From the NCBI RefSeq assembly GCF_003573695.1, contig NC_039367.1, positions 29,908,442 to 29,972,441 of the forward strand: a DNA stretch of 64,000 nt. Direction: 5' to 3'. Source of the stretch: Papaver somniferum (lineage: Eukaryota > Streptophyta > Magnoliopsida > Ranunculales > Papaveraceae). The translations under genes were made by a program, and so were the position numbers. Under the pieces are notes generated by a model that saw only the letters and a program-made list of their open reading frames with translations, was not told the origin of the DNA and ran no database searches. Below are positions 33,953 through 43,770 of this stretch, in pieces (within the stretch, counting starts at the first letter, position 1; every line of letters starts with the position of its first letter).

Positions 33953-34074
33953 ACTATTTGTCATTGATGGAGGGAACAATTCAGAGACAGTGGCGCGTAT
34001 AGAGGAAGTTCCACCACATGAATGCATCCCCTTGGTGTACAATGCAGAGATAACCCGAGTACTGACTATAAAAT
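33953..34074 (+). promoter_or_regulatory. promoter of DUF241 copy 4
   Basis: TATAAAAT at 34067-34074, 105 bp before the ATG at 34179. The module is present as TCAGAGACAGTGGCGCGTAT. An extra ~8 bp (GAGATAAC) lies between the module and the TATA box. The upstream part lies in the 347-bp repeat, so its distal half also exists at 27617-27963. Confidence 0.6.
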
Positions 34075-34178
34075 GAGCACCAGGTGAGAACCAATAATCA
34101 TCATCGAAATATCATCTTCTACATTAACTTGTATATCTAATCCAAAACGTTCTTAGTTTTTTTCTAAATAAGGAAAAA

Positions 34179-34913
34179 ATGTCTTCCTCAAACAAAACTT
34201 TCCATGCTCGTTCAATCAGTTTGCCCACCAGATCCAACCCACTCGCTGCTGCAGTTGAGGAACAACTCTACAAATTGAGATCTTCAGTTCTCACCTCATC
34301 CATTTCCAACAACTTGGTTGCTCTAAAGGACTTGTACGAATGTGTTGAGGATTTCCTCTCTACCGAAGATGGAAAATGCCTCGACGCAGTCTTGGACAGA
34401 TCTGTCATGTTGTTGGATGTCTGTGGAACCATTAAGGATGTTTCATCTCAAATGAAGCAATCTGCCCAAGATCTTCAGTCATCTATCCGAAGGCAATCAA
34501 ATGAGTTTGACGCATACATGACCTCAAGAAAGAAAGTCTGCAAAGTCATCCAAAAATGCCTTTCAGATCTTAAGAAAAACACCAACAAGAACAATGATCT
34601 TGTTACCGATGTCCTAACAGAAGTTGAAGCAACTACGCTTGCAGTTTTTGAATCTATCTTGTCTTTCCTATCTGCACCAAAGCAAAGGTCACTAGTCTCA
34701 AAGTTGACCACCAAAAGTGCAACCCAACAAGTTGTCAATGAAGTAACCAAGATCGATGTCGCATTGAAATCCAAAGTCATTGAAGCAAAAGACGTGCAGA
34801 AGTCATTGGCTACCCTTGAAATGAACCTTCAAGAACTTGAAGATGGACTAGAATCTGTCTTTAGGTGTCTGATCAAGAACCGAGTTTCTCTTCTTAACAT
34901 CCTCAATCAGTAG
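34179..34913 (+). CDS. DUF241 domain protein, copy 4
   Basis: Single exon, 244 codons, MSSSNKTFHARS to SLLNILNQ, intact. Residues that separate it from copies 2 and 3 and link it to copy 1: Ser at position 3, SAQDLQSS, KDVQKSL and ATLEMN. DUF241/BPS1-like family of unknown function. The last codons and 3' flank (CTCAATCAGTAG, GATATATTCACC) go with copy 2 instead. The frame is intact, with promoter and 3' flank present, so it is probably functional. Confidence 0.92.
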   Translation: MSSSNKTFHARSISLPTRSNPLAAAVEEQLYKLRSSVLTSSISNNLVALKDLYECVEDFLSTEDGKCLDAVLDRSVMLLDVCGTIKDVSSQMKQSAQDLQSSIRRQSNEFDAYMTSRKKVCKVIQKCLSDLKKNTNKNNDLVTDVLTEVEATTLAVFESILSFLSAPKQRSLVSKLTTKSATQQVVNEVTKIDVALKSKVIEAKDVQKSLATLEMNLQELEDGLESVFRCLIKNRVSLLNILNQ

Positions 34914-35670
34914 ATCCAAAGATATATTCACCTCCCATTGGTATTTTCCGCCTTTTATTAGGAAATGCCTCATGGAATTTTGACTGTACATACTGTATAC
35001 AAATGAAAAACAAAGTAAATCAATACAAGAAACACTTCACTCGAAACAATTGTTCATCATTTTCTTTTTATCATCTTTTCTGGTGTTTTTGCAAATTTAC
35101 ATTCGGTAATTTTATGTTCCATCATTACAGCACATGAACTACTCAATTAAGATCCAGAATGAATAAGGAAGCATTGACATTTGATTATTATATCAAATGA
35201 GCATGTGAAGATACTAATTGTTAAAGCTAACAAGGGAACATATGCACAGAACTTGAAGCTGTCTAGATTCCATATGTTCGTAAACTTTGGATCTTCGATA
35301 CCAAACCGTGTGTGTGCATGACTTATCATTTATGAATATTACACCATGAATGACGCTGATTGTTAGCATATAATATTAGAACTTATCTTAATTGCATTCG
35401 TGATCCTGGATGGAGCTCTGGCAACCAATTAAGTTCCAGCTGGTAGAATATCAAAAAAATGGACAAAAGGAATCATACAAAATCTTGTTATGCAAGGTCA
35501 ATGCTTAAGGTTCTTAAATATAGGCACAAAACGGTAGATGCACAAACAGCGCTACTCGAGCACACATGCATATAGATTTAAGCAATGACAACGACAGATG
35601 CTAAGAAAATAAACAACTGCTCTTCACTCAGCATTTCAAATGTTATATGCATTTCTTTTGTCACCGTTAC
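34914..35670. other. spacer after DUF241 copy 4
   Basis: Contains the shared 3' flank (CACCTCCCATTGG) and GGCTGTC/AGATTCC-like words; similarity to the region after copy 2 fades after about 35200. No gene is seen. Confidence 0.4.
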
Positions 35671-35674
35671 CATG

Positions 35675-35835
35675 AACAACCTGCAGACATGGTAGATAGT
35701 TGTAGTAGTTCCACCACATGCCAACCTGAAAGAAGCGACCATGATAGTCTAGCCTTGCAATACCAATAACCTATACCAAAACTGGAAGAAAAATATAACC
35801 GCTTAATATTTGGGAAAAATATAACCGCTTACCAG
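35675..35835 (+). promoter_or_regulatory. second decayed DUF241-type promoter remnant
   Basis: GAACAACCTGCAGACATGG, AGTAGTTCCACCACATGCC and AACCTGAAAGAA parallel the remnant at 6625-6800 after copy 2. No coding part follows. Weak, by-eye similarity. Confidence 0.35.
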
Positions 35836-36540
35836 TTGTGCACTTTTGATTTTCGAAGGACATTTGATGATGATATGCTGTTAATGAATTTTACTATCTA
35901 GATACTCAATTGTGAGCCTTGAACATATGCATTTCACCTTGAATTTTGAGGAACCCGGTTTTTGGTTACAGATTTTGGTTATTCACACTCCCTTCCACGA
36001 AACATTTTCCCTAGGCACCCGCTGGAATTCGGACCCTGGAACAGTTGTTGTTATTGATAAAGTCATTGTGAATTGCTGATTCGGTTGACAATTTGCTTCT
36101 GGAATGGCAAAAGGTTCATCGAGTCCAAGAACTGGATTGAAACGTGAATTTGCGTTCGTTAGGAATGTCAATCCTATTAGTGTTCGTTGGGCTGGAGCTA
36201 GAAAGCGGCTTCGACAGGAATGAACTGACTCAAAGACCCAACGGCTACTGGCACAAACAAGAAGACTTTGCTGGAATGGAGCAGTACCTAATAGTTATTA
36301 GAGAGTTTTGGAAACCATGTCTAAATTGCTAAAACAACAAACTATAATTGAATTAAAGCTAGCTAGCATTTCTTACACTGCTGCTAGTGATACTAAATTC
36401 CTTCTACTTATACAAAAGTAAACCGTTATACTACTTGTGCAAATTCTGTATTTGATAGTTACACTTCCCATGTGAGTAAGAGGGAGGAAACAAAACAAAT
36501 TAAATCTGGTGAAGTAAGATTACTCAAGCTGTCTTACTAA
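35836..36540. other. spacer with an unrecognised minus-strand open stretch
   Basis: A minus-strand stretch at 35983-36171 (NANSRFNPVLGLDEPFAIPE...) has codon-like composition but no recognised family. Nothing else is seen. Confidence 0.25.
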
Positions 36541-36544
36541 GGTG

Positions 36545-37399
36545 CTAGAAAGCTCTCTTGTCCTTCTGGTCATTTCTTTTTCTTATCGTCTCATCCAACG
36601 CTACCAACTCTCAAAACGTGGGGAATGCGAGTACCGGTAGGAAGAATACCATGGATCTGTGTTCATTGCCGGTAGATTTTCTTCCTGATAAAAACACCAG
36701 ACCCAAAATCAGTAAACATGTACCAGTATAAGCATATCTTGCAAACCATGGGTTCAAATTAGACCAATCATCATGTAGTCAGAAACTGGGTGACAATCGT
36801 ACCTGCAGCTTAAAAAGATCCCCTCGGAGTGCCTGCGCATAACGCAAGCTTCTTTGCAAATGCATCCGCCTGGGGAGAGGCAAATTATAATGACAAAAAA
36901 CAGAAACCAATTATCATTGAGAAAGGAGACAGACAAGTTAAAAGCAAGCACAAGAAGAATGTCTACAAAATTACAGATCCATACTTGAAATTCAAAAGCT
37001 CTGCCTACAAGATTTAGGCCTGAGCTGACAAGGATTTGGACGAGAATAACAGTAAGGGGCAGCAAGGAAAAAGTCATATTAGTGACCCTAACTGAAATAA
37101 ATAAAATACAGCCAGACAGTATACTTTGCGTTTGCGAGCAGGCCGTAAGAATGATATCATGAAAAGGGAGTTCTTCTAACATCATAGCAGGAGGACAAAA
37201 CCTTTTTTAACAATGTTTTTTACAATAACCAGTAAGAGACACTACTGTTCTCCCTTGTATGACCAGACATTGAGAGAATAATACCTGAAAGAGGATGAGC
37301 CCAATGAGTACTGGCTGTGTGTCAAACCCCAAAGCTTTCAAATGGGTCCATTTGCGTTCTTTAAAAGAGTATAACCTCCAAATTGCAGTAAGTGAGAAT
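36545..37399 (-). pseudogene. CAAX prenyl protease 1 (STE24/FACE1-type) pseudogene, last four exons
   Basis: Four exons with GT-AG borders: 37399-37285 (LQFGGYTLLKNANG, then after a frame slip GFDTQPVLIGLILFQ), about 37055-36985 (LTVILVQILVSSGLNLVG, RAFEFQ), 36869-36803 (ADAFAKKL, then after a one-base slip RYAQALRGDLFKLQ) and 36684-36545 (EENLPAMNTDPWYSSYRYSH, then ALDETIRKRNDQKDK). The family is a zinc metalloprotease of the ER membrane that trims prenylated CAAX proteins. The HExxH exons are absent. Several slips and stops make this a dead, unprocessed partial copy; kept introns rule out retroposition. Confidence 0.87.
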
Positions 37400-37612
37400 C
37401 TGCATCATATATACAGGCAAGTTGAAGTTGCGTACACATAGATAAAGATGGCCAAGCTAATGCACCTCTTGCATGATTCAGAATGTTTGCACCAACAGAA
37501 ATGATACCTATCTTAAGATCATTTTACATAAATTGATAAGGAAACTAGGTTACTGAAGTAGCAGTTGTTTAGTTTGTGATAATGTCATCCCAATTAAACT
37601 CAAGAGGAAAAG
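37400..37612. other. short spacer
   Basis: No feature seen between the protease relic and the hAT-like element. Confidence 0.3.
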
Positions 37613-37912
37613 ATTTAAAACAGCCCTTAATTGGGGGCCCCTGAAAATAATTAGGGGCCTCACCAAATTTATACCCAATCTATTTATGTTAGGGGGTTCC
37701 AAAATGTAGTGAAAATACTATTTTGTCCTTCATTAATAATAAAACTTAAAACTCTATTCACCCTTAATCCCAAGCCTCCATTTCGTTTCCATCTTTTAAC
37801 AAAAAAGACGGAATCTCTTCTCCCTCTGTCTCAACTATCTTCTCTTCCATTGACGACACGAAGAAAAAAAAAATCAATTACAGTTAAAAGGTCGTCAACC
37901 CGAAAATCCTAA

Positions 37913-37963
37913 ATCCTAACGATTTTTCATATGCATGTAGAGATTATGAAAAATCGTTAGGAT
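37913..37963. repeat. perfect hairpin, 19-bp arms
   Basis: ATCCTAACGATTTTTCATA (37913-37931) and its exact inverted copy (37945-37963) with a 13-bp loop, near the left end of the hAT-like element. Confidence 0.9.
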
Positions 37964-37989
37964 ATATGAGGAGGAAGATAACGACCTTA

Positions 37990-38620
37990 ATTCTGGTTTT
38001 TCACTTATTTTTTTTGCTCTAAATTAGAGTCGTTACCGAAACATAGAAACATATAACGATCCCATTTTAAAATTAACGACTCTACGTGAAAAGAAAGCAA
38101 AAAACCGTGCCCATTTTAAATGTTAACGACTTCATATGCAAAGAAAGTCAAAGACGATGTCCAAGTAACAAAGATCGTCAAGAAGAGATTTTGCTACAAA
38201 GAGCTTAGAAGCTAACGGCCCTTTGTATGTTTTCCATGTGAAATTAATGAGCTAACAACCCTTTGTGCCCAAGTAACAAGCTAACGACCCCAAGTAACAA
38301 GCTAGCGACCCTTTGTGCCAAAGTAACAAGCTAACGACCCCATTTTAAAAATTAACGACTCCATGTGAACTTTAAGGGTCGTTAATGCGTAGATTTTTTA
38401 GATAACGACCCTTATTAGAGTCGTCAGTGTTCATAATATTACCATGACGATTTTTCATAATCTGAAAAAATTGCAGGTTTGAGTCGTCAACTGTGGTATC
38501 AATTAAGTGACGATTTTCTAGAATCGTTGGGATATACATCCCTCGACACTGACGAATCTTAAGGGTCGTTAGTTTATTATACTCCCGACATAACGACCCT
38601 CACTCGGAGTAGTTCCATAT
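37990..38620. repeat. AACGAC/GTCGTT-rich repeat zone
   Basis: More than fifteen copies of (T)AACGACYC or its reverse GGGTCGTTA, with direct units such as CAAGTAACAAGCTAACGACC repeated about three times at 38270-38340. It may be a subterminal transposase-binding array, or a nested repeat; it could not be resolved further. Confidence 0.6.
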
Positions 38621-38904
38621 CGACCATGAATCGACCACTTGGAGCACCATTCAGACAATTTGAAGAGTATAGGAAGTTTACCTGATTGTTTTGAGTTTCG
38701 AGTTCTTCATTTTGAGTATTGGTTCCTTCATTTTGAGCAATAAGATTTATCTTCATTTACACCATTATTCAAGGCTTCCTCTATTACCACTAGCAAAGAC
38801 GCACGTGCGATGCAACTGCCGACTTGTCGTTTCGTCACCACCTCTTGTTTTCTGCATATAAGCATTTCGACGTCTTTGTAGATTTGCTTCCTTCTCAATT
38901 TCAG

Positions 38905-39115
38905 TCATTGAATTATGATCATTGTGTGTACTTCCTTTTCATTTTCAGTCACATCATTACGTTTTTGTTTGGTCAAAACTCGGTGGACCTGTAGTTGAGC
39001 ATGCCTTTGTCTTTCTAACTCGATTAGTATAGGACTTCGACGGAGATGAGTTAGTGTGTTCTTCATTAAACAACTAATCTTTGAGTCAAACTCCTGCACT
39101 TGATCTATCGAAGGA
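38905..39115 (-). CDS. unrecognised coding-like piece in the hAT-like element
   Basis: Minus strand, reads QEFDSKISCLMKNTLTHLRR and on through LIELERQRHAQLQVHR, charged and helical. It may be an exon of the same gene as the first exon at 40573-40507. No family is recognised, and splice sites were not fixed. Confidence 0.3.
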
Positions 39116-39212
39116 AGCTACATGCTGCCAATAAAATCTACCAAGTAAATAAAGATACTGAAATGTATAATATCGAAGGAGACAAATCCACAATCAAATA
39201 AAGATACTTAAA

Positions 39213-40459
39213 TCTTACTATAATAAAGAAAAGAGGGATCAACCACGCACGGCGCAACCCAGACACAAAATATACATGCAAGAAACAGTAGTTCGAAGTT
39301 CAAATGTTAACTAATAAGCATATGCACACCAGTGATTACTGATTAGGTACCTAAGAGAAATGGCAGACCCATTAAACAGCTAAGCCAAAAAAAAAAAAAA
39401 AACATTAGACTAATAAGCATCTGTTTATCGATAACTACTTTGTTTCTTGCTATTGCTCGCATAAAAGTTTGGCACGTAAATAGTGGGTATCATAATACAC
39501 ATATGTTGAAAGATATATACCTAGTGATATCTTGGTTATAGTCTCTTCAATAATGGCATATATATATCATTACCTGACCTATCCATCCCAATAAGAGGAA
39601 ACACAGTTGCAGAATTTTACAAGAATCCGCAGAATTAAGTAAACCTGGACCAATACCTGAACTTTAGTTGTATGGTTAGCCAAAATTGAGAGTGGATAAA
39701 CAAAAAGGTACCAAAATGTGCTCAATGTAGTTAACCCTGCTCATCTTCCACTGCAAAAATAAATTATAGGTTAAATATAAAAATTCAGTGTCACAAAATT
39801 TGAAAGAATTAGCAGACAAAGAAGAAATTAGTAAGCATTTCAAAAAAAAAAAATAACCATACATTATCCAAATTAGAGAGCTAGGCAGGTGTTATGAATT
39901 TCATGGAAGAAAAAACATGAATTTGTAGCCCATATTTGCAAATATATGCAGCTAAACATATCAAACGTCATTAAATTATCTCATAGGCATTTATGCAAAT
40001 ACTTGGCTGGCGATTTGATAATTAGATAGAAATTGGGAAAGATGTGACAACTCAATTTGTTAGAATTGGAAAAATAGAAATTTGGAAATTTGAAAAGAGA
40101 GCATGGAGAAGCATATGCACCTGCAGTATGGCTGTGTCGTGGTGATAATTTAGCTGGTAACGGTGGTGTTGATGGTGTAGTGGCGGTAGTGAATCGCGGT
40201 GTCTGTGTATGACGTGTTGAGGAGTTGGGGGTGGTGGTGTTTACGGTGGTGTTAATGGAGTTGGTGGTGTAGGATCGTGGTGTGAGAGTCGGGGGTGGTA
40301 GACGATACGGTGCTGATGTTAGTGGTGAACGAAGGATATAGAGGTTCGATTGATGACGACGGGAGGAGGCGTTGCTGAGTTAAAAACACGGAGGGCTAGT
40401 TTTGTCTTTTCAGGTGCACATGGCCACCAAAAATATCCCTTTTCTTTATTATAGTAAGA
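39213..40459. mobile_element. nested element with 21-bp inverted ends
   Basis: TCTTACTATAATAAAGAAAAG at 39213-39233 and its exact inverted copy at 40439-40459. No target duplication is clear (AAA on the left, TAT on the right). The interior near 40140-40370 is rich in GGTGGTGTT-type words. It lies in what would be an intron of the hAT-like element. Superfamily unknown; a Helitron end was considered. Confidence 0.55.
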
Positions 40460-40506
40460 TATCTTCGTCAAACATCAATCCATATGATTAATTGAGACAA
40501 CCTTAC

Positions 40507-40573
40507 CATCAACACAATCATGTATGTTGTTCGAATCTTCACCTACATCATTTCCTCCACTATAATCACTCAT
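40507..40573 (-). CDS. putative first exon in the hAT-like element
   Basis: Minus strand, MSDYSGGNDVGEDSNNIHDC followed by VD and a good donor, GATG then GTAAGG at 40506-40501. The leader GAAAGTGAGTTTTGGGAGG lies upstream, near the element end. Acidic, no recognised family. Confidence 0.4.
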
Positions 40574-41029
40574 TTCAAAAAACCCTAAATTTCCTCCCAA
40601 AACTCACTTTCTTCCTCTCCACAACACAAAAACCCAACTTTTCTTTTATCAAAATTTAATCCTTAAATCTGATTTTAATCTAACTAAATTATTTAATAAT
40701 TAATTAATTTAATTACTAATTGCCACTAATAATTTGGAGGTAATTTAGCCATTTAAAAAGTTGGGGATAAAGGATAACCCCAATTACTATTTCATAACCT
40801 TATCTATCCTGTAGCTAAGTGTCCCCAATTATTTTCCAGGACCCCCAATTCAGGGGTGATTTAAAAAAAACAGCGAATGACGACTTTAATGCATCCTCAA
40901 ACACCCATGGTAGGATATTTTTTAATAACTATAATGGTATTGTAAGTTAACATAGATAGACAGTACTCGAGAACACTTCTCCTTCTTCTTCTAAGCCTTC
41001 AGTCCCAAACAATTTGGGTAGGCTAGAAA

Positions 41030-41145
41030 GATACAAGGACTTCCAAGCAGTCAATCATCTTGGTACTACTCCCGCACTTCCTAAAAGTATACGAGGACTT
41101 CCCAAACGGTCACCCATCTTGGTATTGCACCACTGTTCTCGCCCT
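41030..41145 (-). repeat. two degenerate 5S rRNA 3'-half copies
   Basis: Minus-strand reading of 41144-41090 gives CGAGAACAG, CCAAGATGGGTGACC and TGGGAAGTCCTCGT, close to the 3' half of plant 5S rRNA. A worse copy (CTTGGTACTACTCCCGC on plus, 41033-41077) lies beside it. The 5S internal promoter half is absent, so it is not a working gene. Origin may be a Cassandra-type TRIM or a SINE3-like element. Confidence 0.6.
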
Positions 41146-41149
41146 CTAT

Positions 41150-42669
41150 TAGTCTATTGCTAGCTCGCCAAGCCTATTACGACTCTATTTTCATAGCGGG
41201 GTGGCTGGGGGTTTACGGTTGGCTCGCCAATCCCATCAGAAACGTACCTCCTTTACCCTGGATATGAACAAGGATACTTCTCCAACACACCAATTTAATG
41301 CATGAAAAGTTAAGTTGGGCAATGCTTATCAAGTTCAAGATTCAAAACAAAGCATACCTGGACAACAATAAATGTAGTAAGATTGAGTTTCCAGTGCCCC
41401 AGTTCAACAACTTCCTACTCATTCTTCGCACTGCAAAATGAGTGTAGCATGTTAAACAAGTCACAGTGCAGAATGTAAATCACATTAGTGGCAAGGGCTA
41501 AATACTCTGTTAAGAGGTTTTCTCCGGCCATGGTAAGACCACATTGTTAAACAAGGCCACAACCCTTTTGGGAATCAAAGAGGTGAATTACATTACCCAT
41601 ACAAACATAAAGAGTAAGATCTGCCTTATTGGAAAACCAGAAACCTCCGCGAAAGGCCAGAGTATATAGAACAAATAGTGTAGGATCTGGCTATATCTCC
41701 AAACAAGAGATGTGTTCATTTTCTGCTAGGTCGGAATCATGGATTAATCATGCAAGCACCAAATAAAGTGTTACAAGTTACAAGATCATGTTAAATTTTA
41801 TCACGTCTCATTTGTTCAAATTAAGATGCGCCGTTATCCACTCACTGGATTAAGCAGCTAATCTTTCAAGTTTATATAGTAGTGAAACTCAATATAAACC
41901 ATCGCACATGCATGGATATTTTCCTTAGGTGATTAATAATTAAAAAAAGTGAAGTCATAACAGATCTCAGACAATTCATAACTTCATTCCTATTTTATTT
42001 TGGCAATTCTTACATACATATATAAAAGAAAATCCTCCTCTTTGCATTTCCTTTTTCCATCGATCCTTCTCTTTTACTTTCGTGTTATTCTTCTCTTTCA
42101 GGTATTCTCTTTTACCTCCATGGCACCAAAAAAATAAAAGGCTGAAAAGGTTAAATCCATGATAAACGATATCAAAAGTTAATATTTTGAGAAGAGAAAT
42201 CATCGTGCTTGTGAATAGCTTGTTGTTGATAGTGATGATACTGAACCACCAATTCTTCTCCCATGATTTTGTTGATAGCGCCGTTGATGATTTTAGCGTT
42301 CAGTAGTTGCCTTCTTTCATTCAGGAGGAAACAGTACTAGTTATAAGGGTCGAGAGGTTTGGATATCAGCCGTTTACTTTAGGGTTGAGTTACAATCGTT
42401 GATTTCAAATTCTACTCTTTGTATTAGGGCTGGACTTGGATATAACCCTTTTAGTTAGGTTTTGGGCTTCTGGTGGCTAGTGTTTCAGACCATTTGGGGC
42501 ATGCTGATGGTCGTGATGGTTGGCAAGGAGCTCATAATTTATGCGCTAAGCTGCAAATGTCGCTGTAATAGGTTGATAATATCCATGACTAAAGTTTGAA
42601 ACTCGTTCGCACCAACAAAAAAGGAAAAAAAAATTGACGATCAAATGAGAATGCGTCGAATTTTGTGAA
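41150..42669. other. spacer before copia 2
   Basis: CCATCAGAAACGTACCTCC near 41240 may belong with the 5S-like repeat. CTCTTTTACTTTCGTGTTAT (about 42070) and other pyrimidine-rich runs occur, but no gene is supported. Confidence 0.3.
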
Positions 42670-42674
42670 TACCG

Positions 42675-43310
42675 TGTTGGAAAACGATTAATAAAAAAAT
42701 AATTTTTTAAAGTTTTAATAAAAAATTATAATTTATTGTTTTATTTTGTGAATGAAACTTTTTAGTCCCACATCGTGGAGTTTCCAATTTTTAGTAGTTT
42801 TAAGAAACTATATAAAGCTTTTAGTCCCACATCGGGGAGTTTTTCTTCTTAAGTTGTATTTGTCAATTATACAAAGAAATTCACTACTTTTGTAAAATCT
42901 ATGGGAAAGGGGTTGCTCTATATTTTAGAGGGACCCCTAAGGGAAAATATTTTATAGCGATTTTTAAGCATTCGCGATTTTCCTTAACGGTTTTTTCGGA
43001 GTTGCCAAGCTCAAGTTGAGCATCTACTACATATGCTAGTAGTAGGTGTATTAGGGTGTTTTATCCTGGAGATATCCGTCCTGTGAGGGCTATAGCATCA
43101 CTCTTGAGTGTAGCCGGGCGCTAATGTCTTAAGGACAGCGTGTTGAACACGTGACTCACTCTATTTTCCAAAGTTTTGCCTTGTTGCTGTTGCGGAGATA
43201 CGGGGAGCTTGTTCGTTTCGTCAAAGCAATCACTTCCATTATAAAGGAGCTAAGTATCAATAACTTTTGTTTATTTGATTTTTCTTTGTTTTTGATTATT
43301 GCACCCAACA
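42675..43310 (+). repeat. 5' LTR of copia 2
   Basis: Carries the paired AGTCCCACATCG words, TATATAAAG near 42809 and the CACGTG G-box at 43148-43153. Followed by AACCTTAAGACATT, similar to the sequence after the other copia LTRs. Confidence 0.92.
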
Positions 43311-43770
43311 ACCTTAAGACATTATCATTTGTAATACTCGAAAACGATTGATTGGTTTGTGAATCATGGATGTTAATTGTGGAGTGAAAAACAAAAACGA
43401 ATTTCTGGTCAGCTGTATAGTTTAAATTTTATCTTTTAATATAGAAGGAATTTCGATGAACCCTTTCGACACAACGTAGTAGACATCCTGATAGTTACCC
43501 GCGTAAAATTTCAGAATTTTTGGAGTTGTAAAAGTATTTTTTTGATATTTTACAAAACAGAAAAACGTTTCTGAAAAATTCTGACGAGCAGAAAATTGTT
43601 GTTAACTAAATTAATTTTTGTGGGGTAACCATGAGTTTTTTGAAACGCTGATTCAAACGAAGTTTGTATATATAGATGTTATCTTCAAAACTCATATTTT
43701 ACTTTCTGATTTGGAATTGTGATTTGTGAATAAAGGTGTCATCTCCGAGGGACATGGCTAATACCCGCAT

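Larger units (their letters stand above)
37621..40858. mobile_element. hAT-like element, 3.2 kb
   Basis: Flanked by a perfect 8-bp direct repeat ATTTAAAA (37613-37620, 40859-40866). Ends CAGCCCTTAATTGGGGG at 37621 and, reversed, CACCCCTGAATTGGGGG from 40858; similarity continues through GAAAATAATT(A/G)GGG. The CA start and 8-bp duplication point to hAT. No hAT transposase domain is recognised. The interior holds a first exon (40573-40507), a nested inverted-repeat element, an AACGAC-rich repeat zone and short unrecognised minus-strand open pieces (38905-39099). Confidence 0.75.

Noticed and set aside
37709..37912. Basic open frame near the left end of the hAT-like element
   Set aside because: No family match by eye; it runs into the hairpin and repeat zone and lacks a promoter.
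39213..40459. Helitron call for the nested element
   Set aside because: The ends are exact inverted repeats, which Helitrons lack, and no CTRR end with an AT target was seen.
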